Assembly: GCF_024172095.1 (NCBI RefSeq)
Contig: NZ_JAMZDX010000006.1
Coordinates: 372,001 to 436,000, forward strand
From: Kitasatospora cinereorecta
GTDB taxonomy: Bacteria > Actinomycetota > Actinomycetes > Streptomycetales > Streptomycetaceae
Direction: 5' to 3'
DNA length: 64,000 nt
The notes beneath the pieces were generated by a model. That model was not told where the DNA came from. It saw only the letters and a program-made list of their open reading frames with translations, and did not search any database. Made by a program: the position numbers and the translations under genes. Of the stretch, positions 26,142 through 36,654 are shown in pieces. Position 1 is the stretch's first letter. Each line of letters opens with the position of its first letter.

Positions 26142-27165
26142 GGCGCCCTCCGCGCATCAGCCAGCCGAGTTGGAAAAGGGTTTGGGCGCCGTAGCGGTCG
26201 CGCAGGCGGGAGATGTGGCCGGCGACGGTGCGTTCGCTCAGGCCGAGACGGCTGGCGACGCCGCGCTGGGTGAGGCCGGCGGCGAGCAGGCGGCCGACCC
26301 GGTCGGCGACGGAGCGGGCGATCCGCGGGCCGTCGACCTCGCGCCACTGGACGGCCTCGGACCGGGCCCAGTCGCGCTCGAACATCCCGGCCAGGAAGGC
26401 GACGGCGGCGGGGTCGGAGAGGAAGGCGGCGCGGCTGTGGTCGTCGGCGGCCGGGATGATCGCCACCTTGCGGTCGACGATGATCATCCGCTGGAAGGGT
26501 TCGTCGAGGACCCGCAGATCGGCGCCGTGCTCGGTGAGTTCGCCGGCATACGTGAGGACGGCGGGCTGGGTGAGCACCACCGGCTGGTAGAGGATGCGCA
26601 GGTGGCCGCCGCGGTCCAGCAGGCCGAGGTCCTGGCGGCGGGCGAGTTCCATGGTCTCGGGGAGCCGCGGCCCGGGTTGGGCGGTGAGCAGTTCGTCGGT
26701 GGCCTCGGAGACGAGTTCGGCGATCCGGTGGCGGATCCGGTCGCGGCCGTCGACGTAGACGGCGCGGTGGGCGTCGAGCTGTTCGCGGGGCAGCGCCTCG
26801 TAGGCGCGGGTGAGGGTGGCCAGGGCGTCGGGGAGCCGTTCGGCGTCGCGGAGCAGGCGGGTGGCGCGGCGGCGCATCTCGGAGCCGAGCCGGTCGCCGA
26901 CGGCGCGCGGGCTGACGGCGAGGTAGGCGCCGTCGATGCGGTTGACGACGACGAGGCCGATGGCCTCCAGGCGGTCCATGGCGGGGCGGTCGGCCTGGTC
27001 GAGGTGGGCGAGCGGGAGCCGGCCGCCCTCGGTGACGACGGAGAGGTAGAGCCGGGCGGCCTCGTCGTCGGGCAGTCCGTCGCCCGGTCCGGTGATGCCT
27101 TCCGCGGCCACGTCGAACTCTCCCCGCCTGGTCCCGGCCGTTCCGTGCACGACCGGTCTGTTCAT
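26134..27165 (-). CDS. LuxR-type regulator with a TrmB/PLD-like central domain (paralog 4)
   Basis: 343 residues from the ATG at 27165 (MNRPVVHGTAGTRRGEFD), with a longer N-terminus than paralogs 2 and 3. Domains: winged-helix-like EAARLYLSVVTEGGRLPL, connector, the central signature FQRMIIVDRKVAIIPAADDHSRAAFLSDP, WARSEAVQWREV, and helix-turn-helix LTQRGVASRLGLSERTVAGH. The Shine-Dalgarno is weak. A strong hairpin at 27218-27262 lies between its promoter region and start, so attenuation is possible. It is the first gene of the minus-strand run 4-(remnant)-3-2. Confidence 0.83.
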   Translation of the reverse strand: MNRPVVHGTAGTRRGEFDVAAEGITGPGDGLPDDEAARLYLSVVTEGGRLPLAHLDQADRPAMDRLEAIGLVVVNRIDGAYLAVSPRAVGDRLGSEMRRRATRLLRDAERLPDALATLTRAYEALPREQLDAHRAVYVDGRDRIRHRIAELVSEATDELLTAQPGPRLPETMELARRQDLGLLDRGGHLRILYQPVVLTQPAVLTYAGELTEHGADLRVLDEPFQRMIIVDRKVAIIPAADDHSRAAFLSDPAAVAFLAGMFERDWARSEAVQWREVDGPRIARSVADRVGRLLAAGLTQRGVASRLGLSERTVAGHISRLRDRYGAQTLFQLGWLMRGGRRE

Positions 27166-27217
27166 GATCTCGAGCAGGCCCCTGCGGGGAGTCACGTGGA
27201 AGCCCGGTGACGGGCGT

Positions 27218-27262
27218 GTTCCCCGGGGCCGGAGCGCTTTCGCACTCCGGGCCCCGGGGAAC
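27218..27262. promoter_or_regulatory. Hairpin in the leader of regulator paralog 4
   Basis: GTTCCCCGGGGCCGGAG pairs with CTCCGGGCCCCGGGGAAC (one extra G) around a ten-base loop, 53 bases before the start codon. It could be an attenuator, a terminator for the other strand, or an operator. Confidence 0.6.
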
Positions 27263-27512
27263 CCGCTCGTGTCACGCCGGCGTCTTGGCACCTTTCGGCG
27301 AGGCGGAGCAGCAACGCCTCACCGACTCCGGGTCCGGGAGCCATCACCACACATGGCACCCGGCCGGCGCTCTTCCCCCCGGTTCGCAGGTGCGGACGCA
27401 CCTCTCACACCCACGCGAAGAGCAAGTTGCCGATCTCGGGCTGCGGCGGCCCGGACGACCTGGCGTGACACCACCTTCACAGGGCGGCGGCTGCCGGACA
27501 AGGGATCCCCGA

Positions 27513-27544
27513 CTGCAGGTTCCCGCAAGTGCAGGAACCTGCAG
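27513..27544. promoter_or_regulatory. Perfect inverted repeat CTGCAGGTTCC-N10-GGAACCTGCAG
   Basis: Eleven-base arms with a ten-base loop in the middle of the gene-free region upstream of the LuxR regulator run. Its symmetry and position suit an operator for a dimeric regulator as well as a terminator. Confidence 0.6.
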
Positions 27545-27834
27545 CGGACGTTCTCCGCGACCTGCGGGAATTGCCCGCCTCGCGCGGATTTCCCCCACCG
27601 CCGAACGGTCATTCGGCTGCGGGTCGGGGCGGGCTGCCTCTACCCATCTGGGCATGTCCTGGACAATCATGATCCCCCGGCCGACCTGCGGCGTCACCGC
27701 CGAGCAGCCGCTCGGCCGGATCACGCCCGGCGCCGGAAAACCGGGAATTCTCCGATTCTTCGCAGAATCCCCGGATCCGGAACCGGAAACACCGGGACCG
27801 ATTTCGGTGCGGCGCGGCCGTCCACCGATTCGGC

Positions 27835-28923
27835 TCAGAGCAGCCGGCCGCCGACCACCCCCGCGGCGGTGCGCACCGCGGCGACCGCCCAGGCCCCCAG
27901 CAGCAGGACGTACAGACCGGCCGCCAGTCCGGTGAAGCCGCCGAATCCGGTGTGCCGGGAGAGCGCCGCCGCACCGGTGACCAGGGTGCCGACGGGGAAG
28001 GTGAAGGCCCACCAGGTCATCGCGAACGGCATCTCGGCCTTCAGCGCCCGCAGGTTGGCCGCCAGGGCGAGCGCCAGCCAGAGCATCGCGAAGCCCATCA
28101 CCGCGACGCCGTACAGCACCGCGAAGGCGGTCGCCGGTCCGGCCAGCGCCGGGGCGGCGGTGCGCGCGGCGTCGGCGAGCTGGTTGACCGCGGTGGTGGA
28201 CTGGCCGAGCGGGCCGAGCACCAGGAACAGGGTGGGGGTCAGCACCAGCGCGGGCAGCTTGCCGTGCACCAGGCCGGCGAAGACCAGCGGCAGGATCAGC
28301 AGGGTGGCCAGCAGGCTGGCGCCGAACAGCGCGTAGCAGCCGTACAGCAGGGCGACCCGGGCCCCGCCGGCCGGCAGGTGCGGCACCAGGGCGGGGCCGA
28401 GCGAGGCGGCCACCATCGGCGCCACCACCGGCAGCAGCCAGGTCGGGTTCGCCGCCAGGACGGAGAGCCGGTGCCGGGTGATCATCAGCAGCGGGATGCC
28501 GATCGCGACCGCGACGGCGTAGAGGGTGCCGACGCTCCACAGCACCAGGTCGGCGCCGAGCGCCGGTCCGGCGCCGATCAGCGGCGCGCCGATCGACAGG
28601 GTGCCGAAGCCGACCGCCAGCAGGGCCATCGGCGGACAGCCGTAGAAGACCGCGGTGGCCGGGTCGTCCAGCAGCTGCCGGCGGGCCTCCGCCCGGTGGC
28701 GCCGCAGGTGGACCGCGCGGGCGCCCACCAGCACCACCAGCAGGAGCGCCGACAGCGCCCACACCGCCTGGGCGAAGCCGGTCCGGCCGGGGACGTCGAC
28801 CGGCAGCGCCGCCGCGCCGTTGGCGACGATCGCGGTGCCCATCACCGCCGCGTACCAGTTGGGGCCGAGCCGGGCGAGATCGGGACCGGCGAGCCGGGTG
28901 CGCGGAGCGAGGAGCGTTGCCAT
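27835..28923 (-). CDS. TDT-family transporter (SLAC1/TehA-like membrane protein)
   Basis: 362 residues with about ten hydrophobic helices. The opening LGPNWYAAVMGTAIVANGAAALP and the later PFAMTWWAFTFPVGTLVTGA are typical of the tellurite-resistance/dicarboxylate transporter family, which includes the TehA/SLAC1 anion channels and Mae1-type transporters. The ATG at 28923 is the first good start. A LysR regulator is encoded divergently 70 bases away, the usual arrangement for a regulated transporter. Candidate substrates are organic or inorganic anions (for example sulfite or malate). Confidence 0.85.
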   Translation of the reverse strand: MATLLAPRTRLAGPDLARLGPNWYAAVMGTAIVANGAAALPVDVPGRTGFAQAVWALSALLLVVLVGARAVHLRRHRAEARRQLLDDPATAVFYGCPPMALLAVGFGTLSIGAPLIGAGPALGADLVLWSVGTLYAVAVAIGIPLLMITRHRLSVLAANPTWLLPVVAPMVAASLGPALVPHLPAGGARVALLYGCYALFGASLLATLLILPLVFAGLVHGKLPALVLTPTLFLVLGPLGQSTTAVNQLADAARTAAPALAGPATAFAVLYGVAVMGFAMLWLALALAANLRALKAEMPFAMTWWAFTFPVGTLVTGAAALSRHTGFGGFTGLAAGLYVLLLGAWAVAAVRTAAGVVGGRLL

Positions 28924-28970
28924 GGCCCCACCGTGCCCGGGGACGATCCGTGCCGGTAGCACCCGCCGCG

Positions 28971-28984
28971 CTATGAGGACATAG
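28971..28984. promoter_or_regulatory. LysR-type operator between the TDT and LysR genes
   Basis: CTATG-AGGA-CATAG, a perfect five-base inverted repeat of T-N-A character, in the 70-base divergent intergenic region. TAGCCT inside it (28982-28987) ends six bases before the lysR-type ATG and may be its -10 box, so this is the expected site of autoregulation. Confidence 0.65.
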
Positions 28985-28993
28985 CCTGACCCT

Positions 28994-29899
28994 ATGGCTC
29001 TCTCCTCGCACGTCCCCGAGCTCGGCGCCCTGGAGCTGCTGCTGGCGGTGGCCCGGCTCGGCAGCGTCGGGCGGGCGGCGGCGGAGCTCGGCGTCAGCCA
29101 GCCGGCCGCCAGCGCCCGGATCAAGGGCATGGAGCGGCAGATCGGCGTCCCCCTGCTGGAACGCTCGCCGCGCGGCTCGCGGCCCACCGAGGCGGGCCGG
29201 CTGGTGGTCGAGTGGGCCCGGCAGGTGGTGGAGGCCGCACAGGCGATGGACGCCGGCATCGACGCGCTGCGCGGGCGCCGCGACGCCCGCCTGCGGGTGG
29301 TGGCCAGCCTGACGGTGGCCGAGTACCTGATGCCCGGCTGGCTGCTGGCGCTGCACGAGGCCAGCCCCGGCACGGCGGTCATCCTGCGCACCGCCAACTC
29401 GGCCGACGTGGCGGCGCACGTCCTGGCGGGCGACGCGGACCTGGGGTTCGTCGAGGGCACCGGTACGCCGCCGGGGCTGGACGGCGCAGTGGTCGCGGCC
29501 GACCGGCTGGTGGTCGTGGTGGCACCCGAGCACCGCTGGGCCCGCCGCCGCACCCCGGTGACCGGCGAGGAGCTGGCGGCCACCCCGCTGGTGCTGCGCG
29601 AGACGGGCTCCGGCACCCGGGAGGTGCTGGAGGGTGCCCTGGCCCCGTACGGCGGCGCGGCGCCGCCGCGGCTGGAGCTGGCCTCCTCGACCGCGCTGAA
29701 GGCGGCGGCGATGACCGGCGCCGGACCGGTGTGCCTCAGCGAGCTGGCGGTGACCGAGGAGCTCGCCACCCGCCGCCTGGTGGCCGTCCCGCTGGCCGGG
29801 CTGGACCTGCACCGCCCGCTGCGGGCGGTCTGGCCGTCCGGGCAGCGCCCCGCGGGCCCGGCCCGGGTGCTGCTCGGACTGACCCGCGCCCCCCGCTGA
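28994..29899 (+). CDS. LysR-family transcriptional regulator
   Basis: 301 residues. The N-terminal helix-turn-helix is GSVGRAAAELGVSQPAASARIKGMERQIGVPLLER and the rest is a periplasmic-binding-like effector domain with LRVVASLTVAEYLMPGW and ADLGFVEG. No Shine-Dalgarno precedes the ATG; a TAGCCT -10 box six bases upstream suggests a leaderless mRNA. It likely controls the divergent TDT transporter. The effector is unknown. Confidence 0.9.
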   Translation: MALSSHVPELGALELLLAVARLGSVGRAAAELGVSQPAASARIKGMERQIGVPLLERSPRGSRPTEAGRLVVEWARQVVEAAQAMDAGIDALRGRRDARLRVVASLTVAEYLMPGWLLALHEASPGTAVILRTANSADVAAHVLAGDADLGFVEGTGTPPGLDGAVVAADRLVVVVAPEHRWARRRTPVTGEELAATPLVLRETGSGTREVLEGALAPYGGAAPPRLELASSTALKAAAMTGAGPVCLSELAVTEELATRRLVAVPLAGLDLHRPLRAVWPSGQRPAGPARVLLGLTRAPR

Positions 29900-29938
29900 G
29901 GGCGCCCCTCGAAGTCTTTCGCGAACGTTCAGCCGAAA

Positions 29939-29959
29939 GTTGAGCGGAATAGACTCAAC
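29939..29959. promoter_or_regulatory. HAIR operator (HspR binding) upstream of clpB
   Basis: GTTGAGC-N7-ACTCAAC, matching the HAIR consensus CTTGAGT-N7-ACTCAAG and closely resembling both dnaK sites. It lies 58 bases before the clpB GTG, so clpB belongs to the HspR regulon. Confidence 0.9.
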
Positions 29960-30016
29960 TTAGTGCATGCTGTACATGGCAGACCGAGTGATACCACAGA
30001 GAGGGGCACGCCAGCA

Positions 30017-32620
<2,604 letters not shown>

Positions 32621-32771
32621 GGCGGGCCGGTCGGCGCTGAGGTGAACATGGTGATCACGGTGGCCTGCGGTCTCTGTGCCGCAGGCCACGAATGAGGCAG
32701 GATGGAGGGAGACCCGTAGGGCGGCCCCTCCACATGTCAGCCACCCTTGCGCACCCCTGAAAGGGACCCCC

Positions 32772-33335
32772 GTGAGCATCGACCCGTCGTCCATCCCGTC
32801 CTTCGGCATGCCGCAGAAGCCGCAGGGTGGTGGCCAGCCCGGTGGCGCTCCGTCCGGCCCGCCGCCGGTGGTCGTCCCGGACCAGAACCTGGTCGCCCAG
32901 CTGCTGGACCAGATGCAGCTCAAGCACGTCGTGGACGAGGAGGGCGACCTCACCGCCCCCTGGGAGGGCTTCCGCGTCTACTTCATGTTCCGCGGCGAGC
33001 AGAAGGAGCTGTTCGCGGTCCGCGCCTTCTACGACCGGGCGTACCCGCTGGAGCAGAAGCACGAGATCCTCGACCTGATCGACGAGTGGAACCGCGAGAC
33101 CCTCTGGCCGAAGGTCTACACCCACACCCACGAGGACGGCGTGGTCCGCCTGATCGGCGAGTCCCAGATGATCGTCGGCGCCGGCGTGAACCTCGACTAC
33201 TTCGTGACCACCACCGCCAACTGGACCCAGGCGTCGGTCGGCTTCGAGCAGTGGATCGTCGAGCGCCTCGGCCTGCAGAAGGACATCGAGGGCGAGGAGG
33301 GTGAGGGCGAGGCCCCCACCGACGAGGAGGCCTGA
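32772..33335 (+). CDS. YbjN-domain (type III secretion chaperone-like fold) protein
   Basis: 187 residues: a Pro/Gly-rich N-terminus, then PPWEGFRVYFMFRGE-like residues (about 55-75), RAFYDRAYPLEQKHEILDLIDEWNRETLWPKVY and an acidic tail. This matches the YbjN family, a T3SS-chaperone-like fold with unknown role in actinobacteria. The GTG at 32772 has GAAAGGGA upstream; an in-frame ATG at 32676 lies in the leader. The gene follows clpB by about 150 bases and has its own terminator. Confidence 0.82.
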   Translation: MSIDPSSIPSFGMPQKPQGGGQPGGAPSGPPPVVVPDQNLVAQLLDQMQLKHVVDEEGDLTAPWEGFRVYFMFRGEQKELFAVRAFYDRAYPLEQKHEILDLIDEWNRETLWPKVYTHTHEDGVVRLIGESQMIVGAGVNLDYFVTTTANWTQASVGFEQWIVERLGLQKDIEGEEGEGEAPTDEEA

Positions 33336-33394
33336 GCCTCCGACCCGAGGCACGAGCCTCCCGCGCGAGGTCCGAACCTCCCACGCACCACCGA

Positions 33395-33428
33395 ACGGGC
33401 CCGTCCCCCGAGCAGGGGACGGGCCCGT
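33395..33428 (+). terminator. Terminator after the YbjN gene
   Basis: Perfect 14-base arms ACGGGCCCGTCCCC / GGGGACGGGCCCGT with a six-base loop. Confidence 0.9.
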
Positions 33429-33498
33429 CGGCGTGCTACTTGTCGTCGGCCGCCGCCGGGCCGGAGGATGGCGGCGACGACGACTCCGAGGAGCTGTG

Positions 33499-34275
33499 AT
33501 GGGTGCAAGGCCGCTGCTGAACCGCCGGTTGGCGGGCCTGGGGACGACCATCTTCGCGGAGATGAGCGCCCTGGCCACGGCCACCGGTTCGATCAACCTC
33601 GGACAGGGCTTCCCGGACACCGACGGACCCGCGGAGGTCCGCGAGGCGGCGGTCCGGGCGCTGCGCGAGGGCCGCGGCAACCAGTACCCGCCCGGCCCCG
33701 GCGTCCCCGAGCTGCGGCAGGCGATCGCCGAGCACCAGCAGCGCTTCCACGGCCTGACGTACGACCCCGACACCGAGGTGCTGGTCACCGCCGGCGCCAC
33801 CGAGGCGATCGCGGCCGCCCTGCTCGCCCTGCTCGAGCCCGGCGACGAGGTGATCGCCTTCGAGCCCTTCTACGACTCCTACGCGGCGTGCATCGCGATG
33901 GCCGGCGCCGTCCGCCGCCCGCTCACTCTGCGCGCGCCGGACTTCCGCCCCGACCTGGACGAGCTGCGCGCCCTGATCACCCCGCGCACCCGGCTGCTGC
34001 TGATCAACACCCCGCACAATCCGACCGGGCTGGTGCTGACCCCCGACGAGCTCGCCGGGATCGCCCGGCTCGCCGTCGAGCACGACCTGCTGGTGGTCAC
34101 CGACGAGGTGTACGAGCACCTGGTGTTCAGCGGCGGGCACCACCCGCTGGCCGCCCTGCCCGGGATGCGCGAGCGCACCGTCGCCATCTCCTCCGCCGGC
34201 AAGACCTTCTCCTTCACCGGCTGGAAGGTCGGCTGGGTCAAGCCCTGTTCGCCTACCTATTCGCTGGCGTGCTGA
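33499..34275 (+). pseudogene. Truncated copy of a class I/II PLP aminotransferase
   Basis: The first about 246 residues are those of the full gene at 45203-46363, including the PLP-binding Lys in SSAGKTFSFTGWKVGW. After codon 246 the sequence leaves the family (KPCSPTYSLAC then stop), so the C-terminal domain (about 130 residues of the 386) is missing and the product is unlikely to be active. The first 72 bases differ from the other copy at 14 positions, while the following 668 bases differ at only about five. The upstream region runs straight from the clpB/YbjN core, suggesting this 5' end is the native one and the foreign DNA starts at about 34239. Confidence 0.85.
33571..34238 (+). repeat. 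Left copy of a 668-bp direct repeat flanking the island
   Basis: Same orientation and length as 45275-45942; I count five substitutions (33609, 33927, 34020, and two adjacent at 34168-34169). The block lies wholly inside the aminotransferase reading frame. Confidence 0.9.
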
Positions 34276-34381
34276 GGAGAGACTGCCTTTCTCGCGCCGG
34301 GCACGGCTCGGACCAATCAGCAGTCTCGACTTCAAGGCACGGTACAAGTGACCCGAGTGCGACTTGCCCTGTCAATCGGCG

Positions 34382-34972
34382 TCAAACGCGAACGAGTCGA
34401 AGAGTGAGGTGCCGCAACTCAATGCCTGCGACCCCAGCGAGGAGTCGATGCCGGTGCTTCTCACCCTCACTGAGTCGGGTTCCCTGCGGCGTGGTCACGA
34501 CGATGATGGGCTCGGCCCCACGGTCGACTCGGGCGTTGATGCCACCCCACGTGAGCTCGGCAAGACTGGTGTCCGGACCCCAGATCATCAGGATGTCGGG
34601 GCCGGGGCCGCGCACCAGGCAGCGGTTGGGCTTTACACCCAGCGTTCGGCGGTCCGCCACCCAATCGATGCCAAAAGCTTGACGAGCAATCTCCTCCATC
34701 TCTGGGTAGCGGCTCACTACGAATCGGGCGTACGGGCCGATTCCGAACCGCGCCCTTGGTAGCTCCTTGATCGGGCCGTCCTTGATCCACACGCGGACTC
34801 GATCGCGGGCGATGAAGCGAGTCAGCTTGCCGCCGACGAGTGGGTCGTCGATCCAGTTGACGTAGCGATCCGCCCGTTCCCGTTGGGACATGCCGTCCCA
34901 GTCGAGCTCGTCAACCTGCCGATAGACCTCGGCGATCACTTCCCGACGGATGTCCTCATCGATGATGCTCAT
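34382..34972 (-). CDS. Unknown protein, last gene of the GHKL-helicase operon
   Basis: 196 residues from the ATG at 34972 (MSIIDEDIRREVIAEV), with GGGGGA upstream; a TTG at 34990 would overlap the helicase stop. The protein is mixed alpha/beta with conserved-looking segments DRYVNWIDDPLVGG and PDILMIWGPDTSLAELTWGG. No motif or family was recognised. The tight spacing with the helicase makes it part of the same operon and, probably, the same defence system. Confidence 0.7.
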   Translation of the reverse strand: MSIIDEDIRREVIAEVYRQVDELDWDGMSQRERADRYVNWIDDPLVGGKLTRFIARDRVRVWIKDGPIKELPRARFGIGPYARFVVSRYPEMEEIARQAFGIDWVADRRTLGVKPNRCLVRGPGPDILMIWGPDTSLAELTWGGINARVDRGAEPIIVVTTPQGTRLSEGEKHRHRLLAGVAGIELRHLTLRLVRV

Positions 34973-34979
34973 TGCTATC

Positions 34980-36653
34980 TCATCCCCCAAAGGCGGCTGG
35001 GTCAGGGAACTGGAGGCGACTCTCCTCCAGTGACGTCTCCAGGCTCGCGGCGTCCTTGATCCATTCGCGCATCAGGCTCTCCGCACGCTGATCGGAGAAC
35101 TCAAAGGTCGTACCACGTTCTGCTAGGCGCAGGGTCTCAACCTCGTCTGCAGCGATTTGTTGGCGGATGTTCAAGATAGCGGCGACACGGCGGATGTCGC
35201 TTACGAAGTCCAGGACTTCGACGTGCGACTTTCCGGGTCGGAGGCGCAGGCCGCGTCCGAGCTGTTGGACGAAGATGCGGCGGCTGTGTGTCACCCGGGC
35301 GAAGCAGAGGATGTTCACGTCCGGGACGTCGACGCCTTCGTTGAGGATGTCGACGGCAGTTAGGATGGGTGTCTTTCCGCTGCGGAAGGCCATCAGGCGG
35401 GCCTGACGCTCGCGCTTGTTCAGGCCGGCGTGTACGGCCAGCGCGCCTCGCCACTGCGGTACTTCTGCGAGCAGCGCGGCCAAGCGCTCGGAGTGTTCGA
35501 TGGTGCGGCAGAACACGACCGCACGAGGTTGCTGGGTGCGAGCCCAGACTTCCTTCAGTTGCTCGCGTACGGCTTCGTCGCGCTCAGGGAGGAAGAGTCG
35601 GGCGTTGAGGTCCTTGATCGAGTAGCTGTGGTCGCTGGCGCCCCGGACGAAGTCCCAGTCGACGTTGTCTGCGTAGAGGCGGTAGCGGACCTCGGAGAGG
35701 TAGCCCAACTTCATACCGTCCTCGATGCCTAGCGTGAAGCTGGGCTCTCCGAACCGCTTGCGGATGTCGAAGCGGTCGCCACGCCAGGGCGTGGCGGTGA
35801 CCCCGAACTGCCGGCTGGCGTGGAGCACGTCGAGGAGTTCGGCAAGTTGGCCGTCCTCGGCGACATGGTGCGCCTCGTCGACCATGACCAGCGCGGGGCG
35901 GTAGCCGGCGCGGGCGTACGCGAGGGCGCTGGCGATGGTGGCGCAGGTGACGCCGCGCAGGTCGTCGGGGCGGTGGTCGCCGGTCAGGAGCTGCGTACGC
36001 ACCGTCTTGGGCAGGTGGTGCCATAGCGCCCGTTCGAGCTGGTCCACCAAGTCTTTGGCCGGGGCGACGACCAAGACCTTGTCCTGGGGATTGTCACGCA
36101 GGTGGTGGTCGATGGCTTCGCCGCCGACCACGGTCTTTCCGAGGCCGGTGGCCAAGACGAGCAAAGCACGGTCAGCGCTGTCCAAGTCGCCGAGGATCCC
36201 CTGCAGGGCCTGGTATTGGTAGGGACGCAGCGAGCGAGCCGGCAACCTGTCCATTGTGAACTGGTCGTCGGCGTAGAGGTCTGCCAGCTCCTGGCCGGAC
36301 CACAACTCGACTCTCATGCCGACTGCGGCAAGGCTGTCCCGGCGCTTTCGAGTCGTCGGCCCGAAGCGGCTGTTAGTGACGACTACCGCGTGGTCCGCAC
36401 CGTAGTGGGCTTTGGCTTCCAGCACCTCGTCGACTGCGGACGGCGGCACCGCCGCTCCCGCCTTCCACTTGGCCTGGAACACCCAGAGGCGCCCCTCCCG
36501 GGTGGCGAGAATGTCACCGCCTTGGTCGTTCGCGCCGTCGATGTTCGTGACATCGGTGAACCCCAGGTGGAGCGCGAGGCGCTCCACCTGGCGAGTAAAG
36601 CCGAAGGGGCCGACCGCCCGGAGGAACTCCGGCGCCGTGAACGCGGTGCTCAT
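34980..36653 (-). CDS. Mrr-like restriction endonuclease fused to an SF2 helicase
   Basis: 557 residues. Residues about 15-120 form a restriction-endonuclease-like domain (FTRQVERLALHLGFTDV; DQGGDILA with WVFQAKWK as the D-x(n)-QxK-type active site). The rest is a DEAD/DEAH-type helicase core: Walker A LATGLGKTVVGGE, DEAH box MVDEAHHVAE, motif III-like VTATPWRGD, and motif VI QQLGRGLRLRPGK. Such enzymes translocate along DNA and cut it. The ATG at 36653 lies one base after the stop of the ATPase gene (TGAGATG). It works in an operon with the GHKL ATPase and the unknown protein. Confidence 0.88.
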   Translation of the reverse strand: MSTAFTAPEFLRAVGPFGFTRQVERLALHLGFTDVTNIDGANDQGGDILATREGRLWVFQAKWKAGAAVPPSAVDEVLEAKAHYGADHAVVVTNSRFGPTTRKRRDSLAAVGMRVELWSGQELADLYADDQFTMDRLPARSLRPYQYQALQGILGDLDSADRALLVLATGLGKTVVGGEAIDHHLRDNPQDKVLVVAPAKDLVDQLERALWHHLPKTVRTQLLTGDHRPDDLRGVTCATIASALAYARAGYRPALVMVDEAHHVAEDGQLAELLDVLHASRQFGVTATPWRGDRFDIRKRFGEPSFTLGIEDGMKLGYLSEVRYRLYADNVDWDFVRGASDHSYSIKDLNARLFLPERDEAVREQLKEVWARTQQPRAVVFCRTIEHSERLAALLAEVPQWRGALAVHAGLNKRERQARLMAFRSGKTPILTAVDILNEGVDVPDVNILCFARVTHSRRIFVQQLGRGLRLRPGKSHVEVLDFVSDIRRVAAILNIRQQIAADEVETLRLAERGTTFEFSDQRAESLMREWIKDAASLETSLEESRLQFPDPAAFGG

Positions 36654-36654
36654 C

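Larger units (their letters stand above)
27166..27834. other. 670-base gene-free region with two strong hairpins
   Basis: No reading frame with genome-like codon bias. It holds the leader of regulator paralog 4, a near-perfect inverted repeat at 27218-27262, a perfect inverted repeat at 27513-27544, a small TGTCC-T-GGACA palindrome at 27655-27665, and a GATTCT-TCGC-AGAATC hairpin at 27754-27769 that could end the TDT transporter transcript. Confidence 0.65.

Noticed and set aside
27207-27935. Plus-strand frame in the gene-free leader and transporter end
   Set aside because: It has no plausible ribosome-binding site or domain and runs through the complement of the TDT gene.
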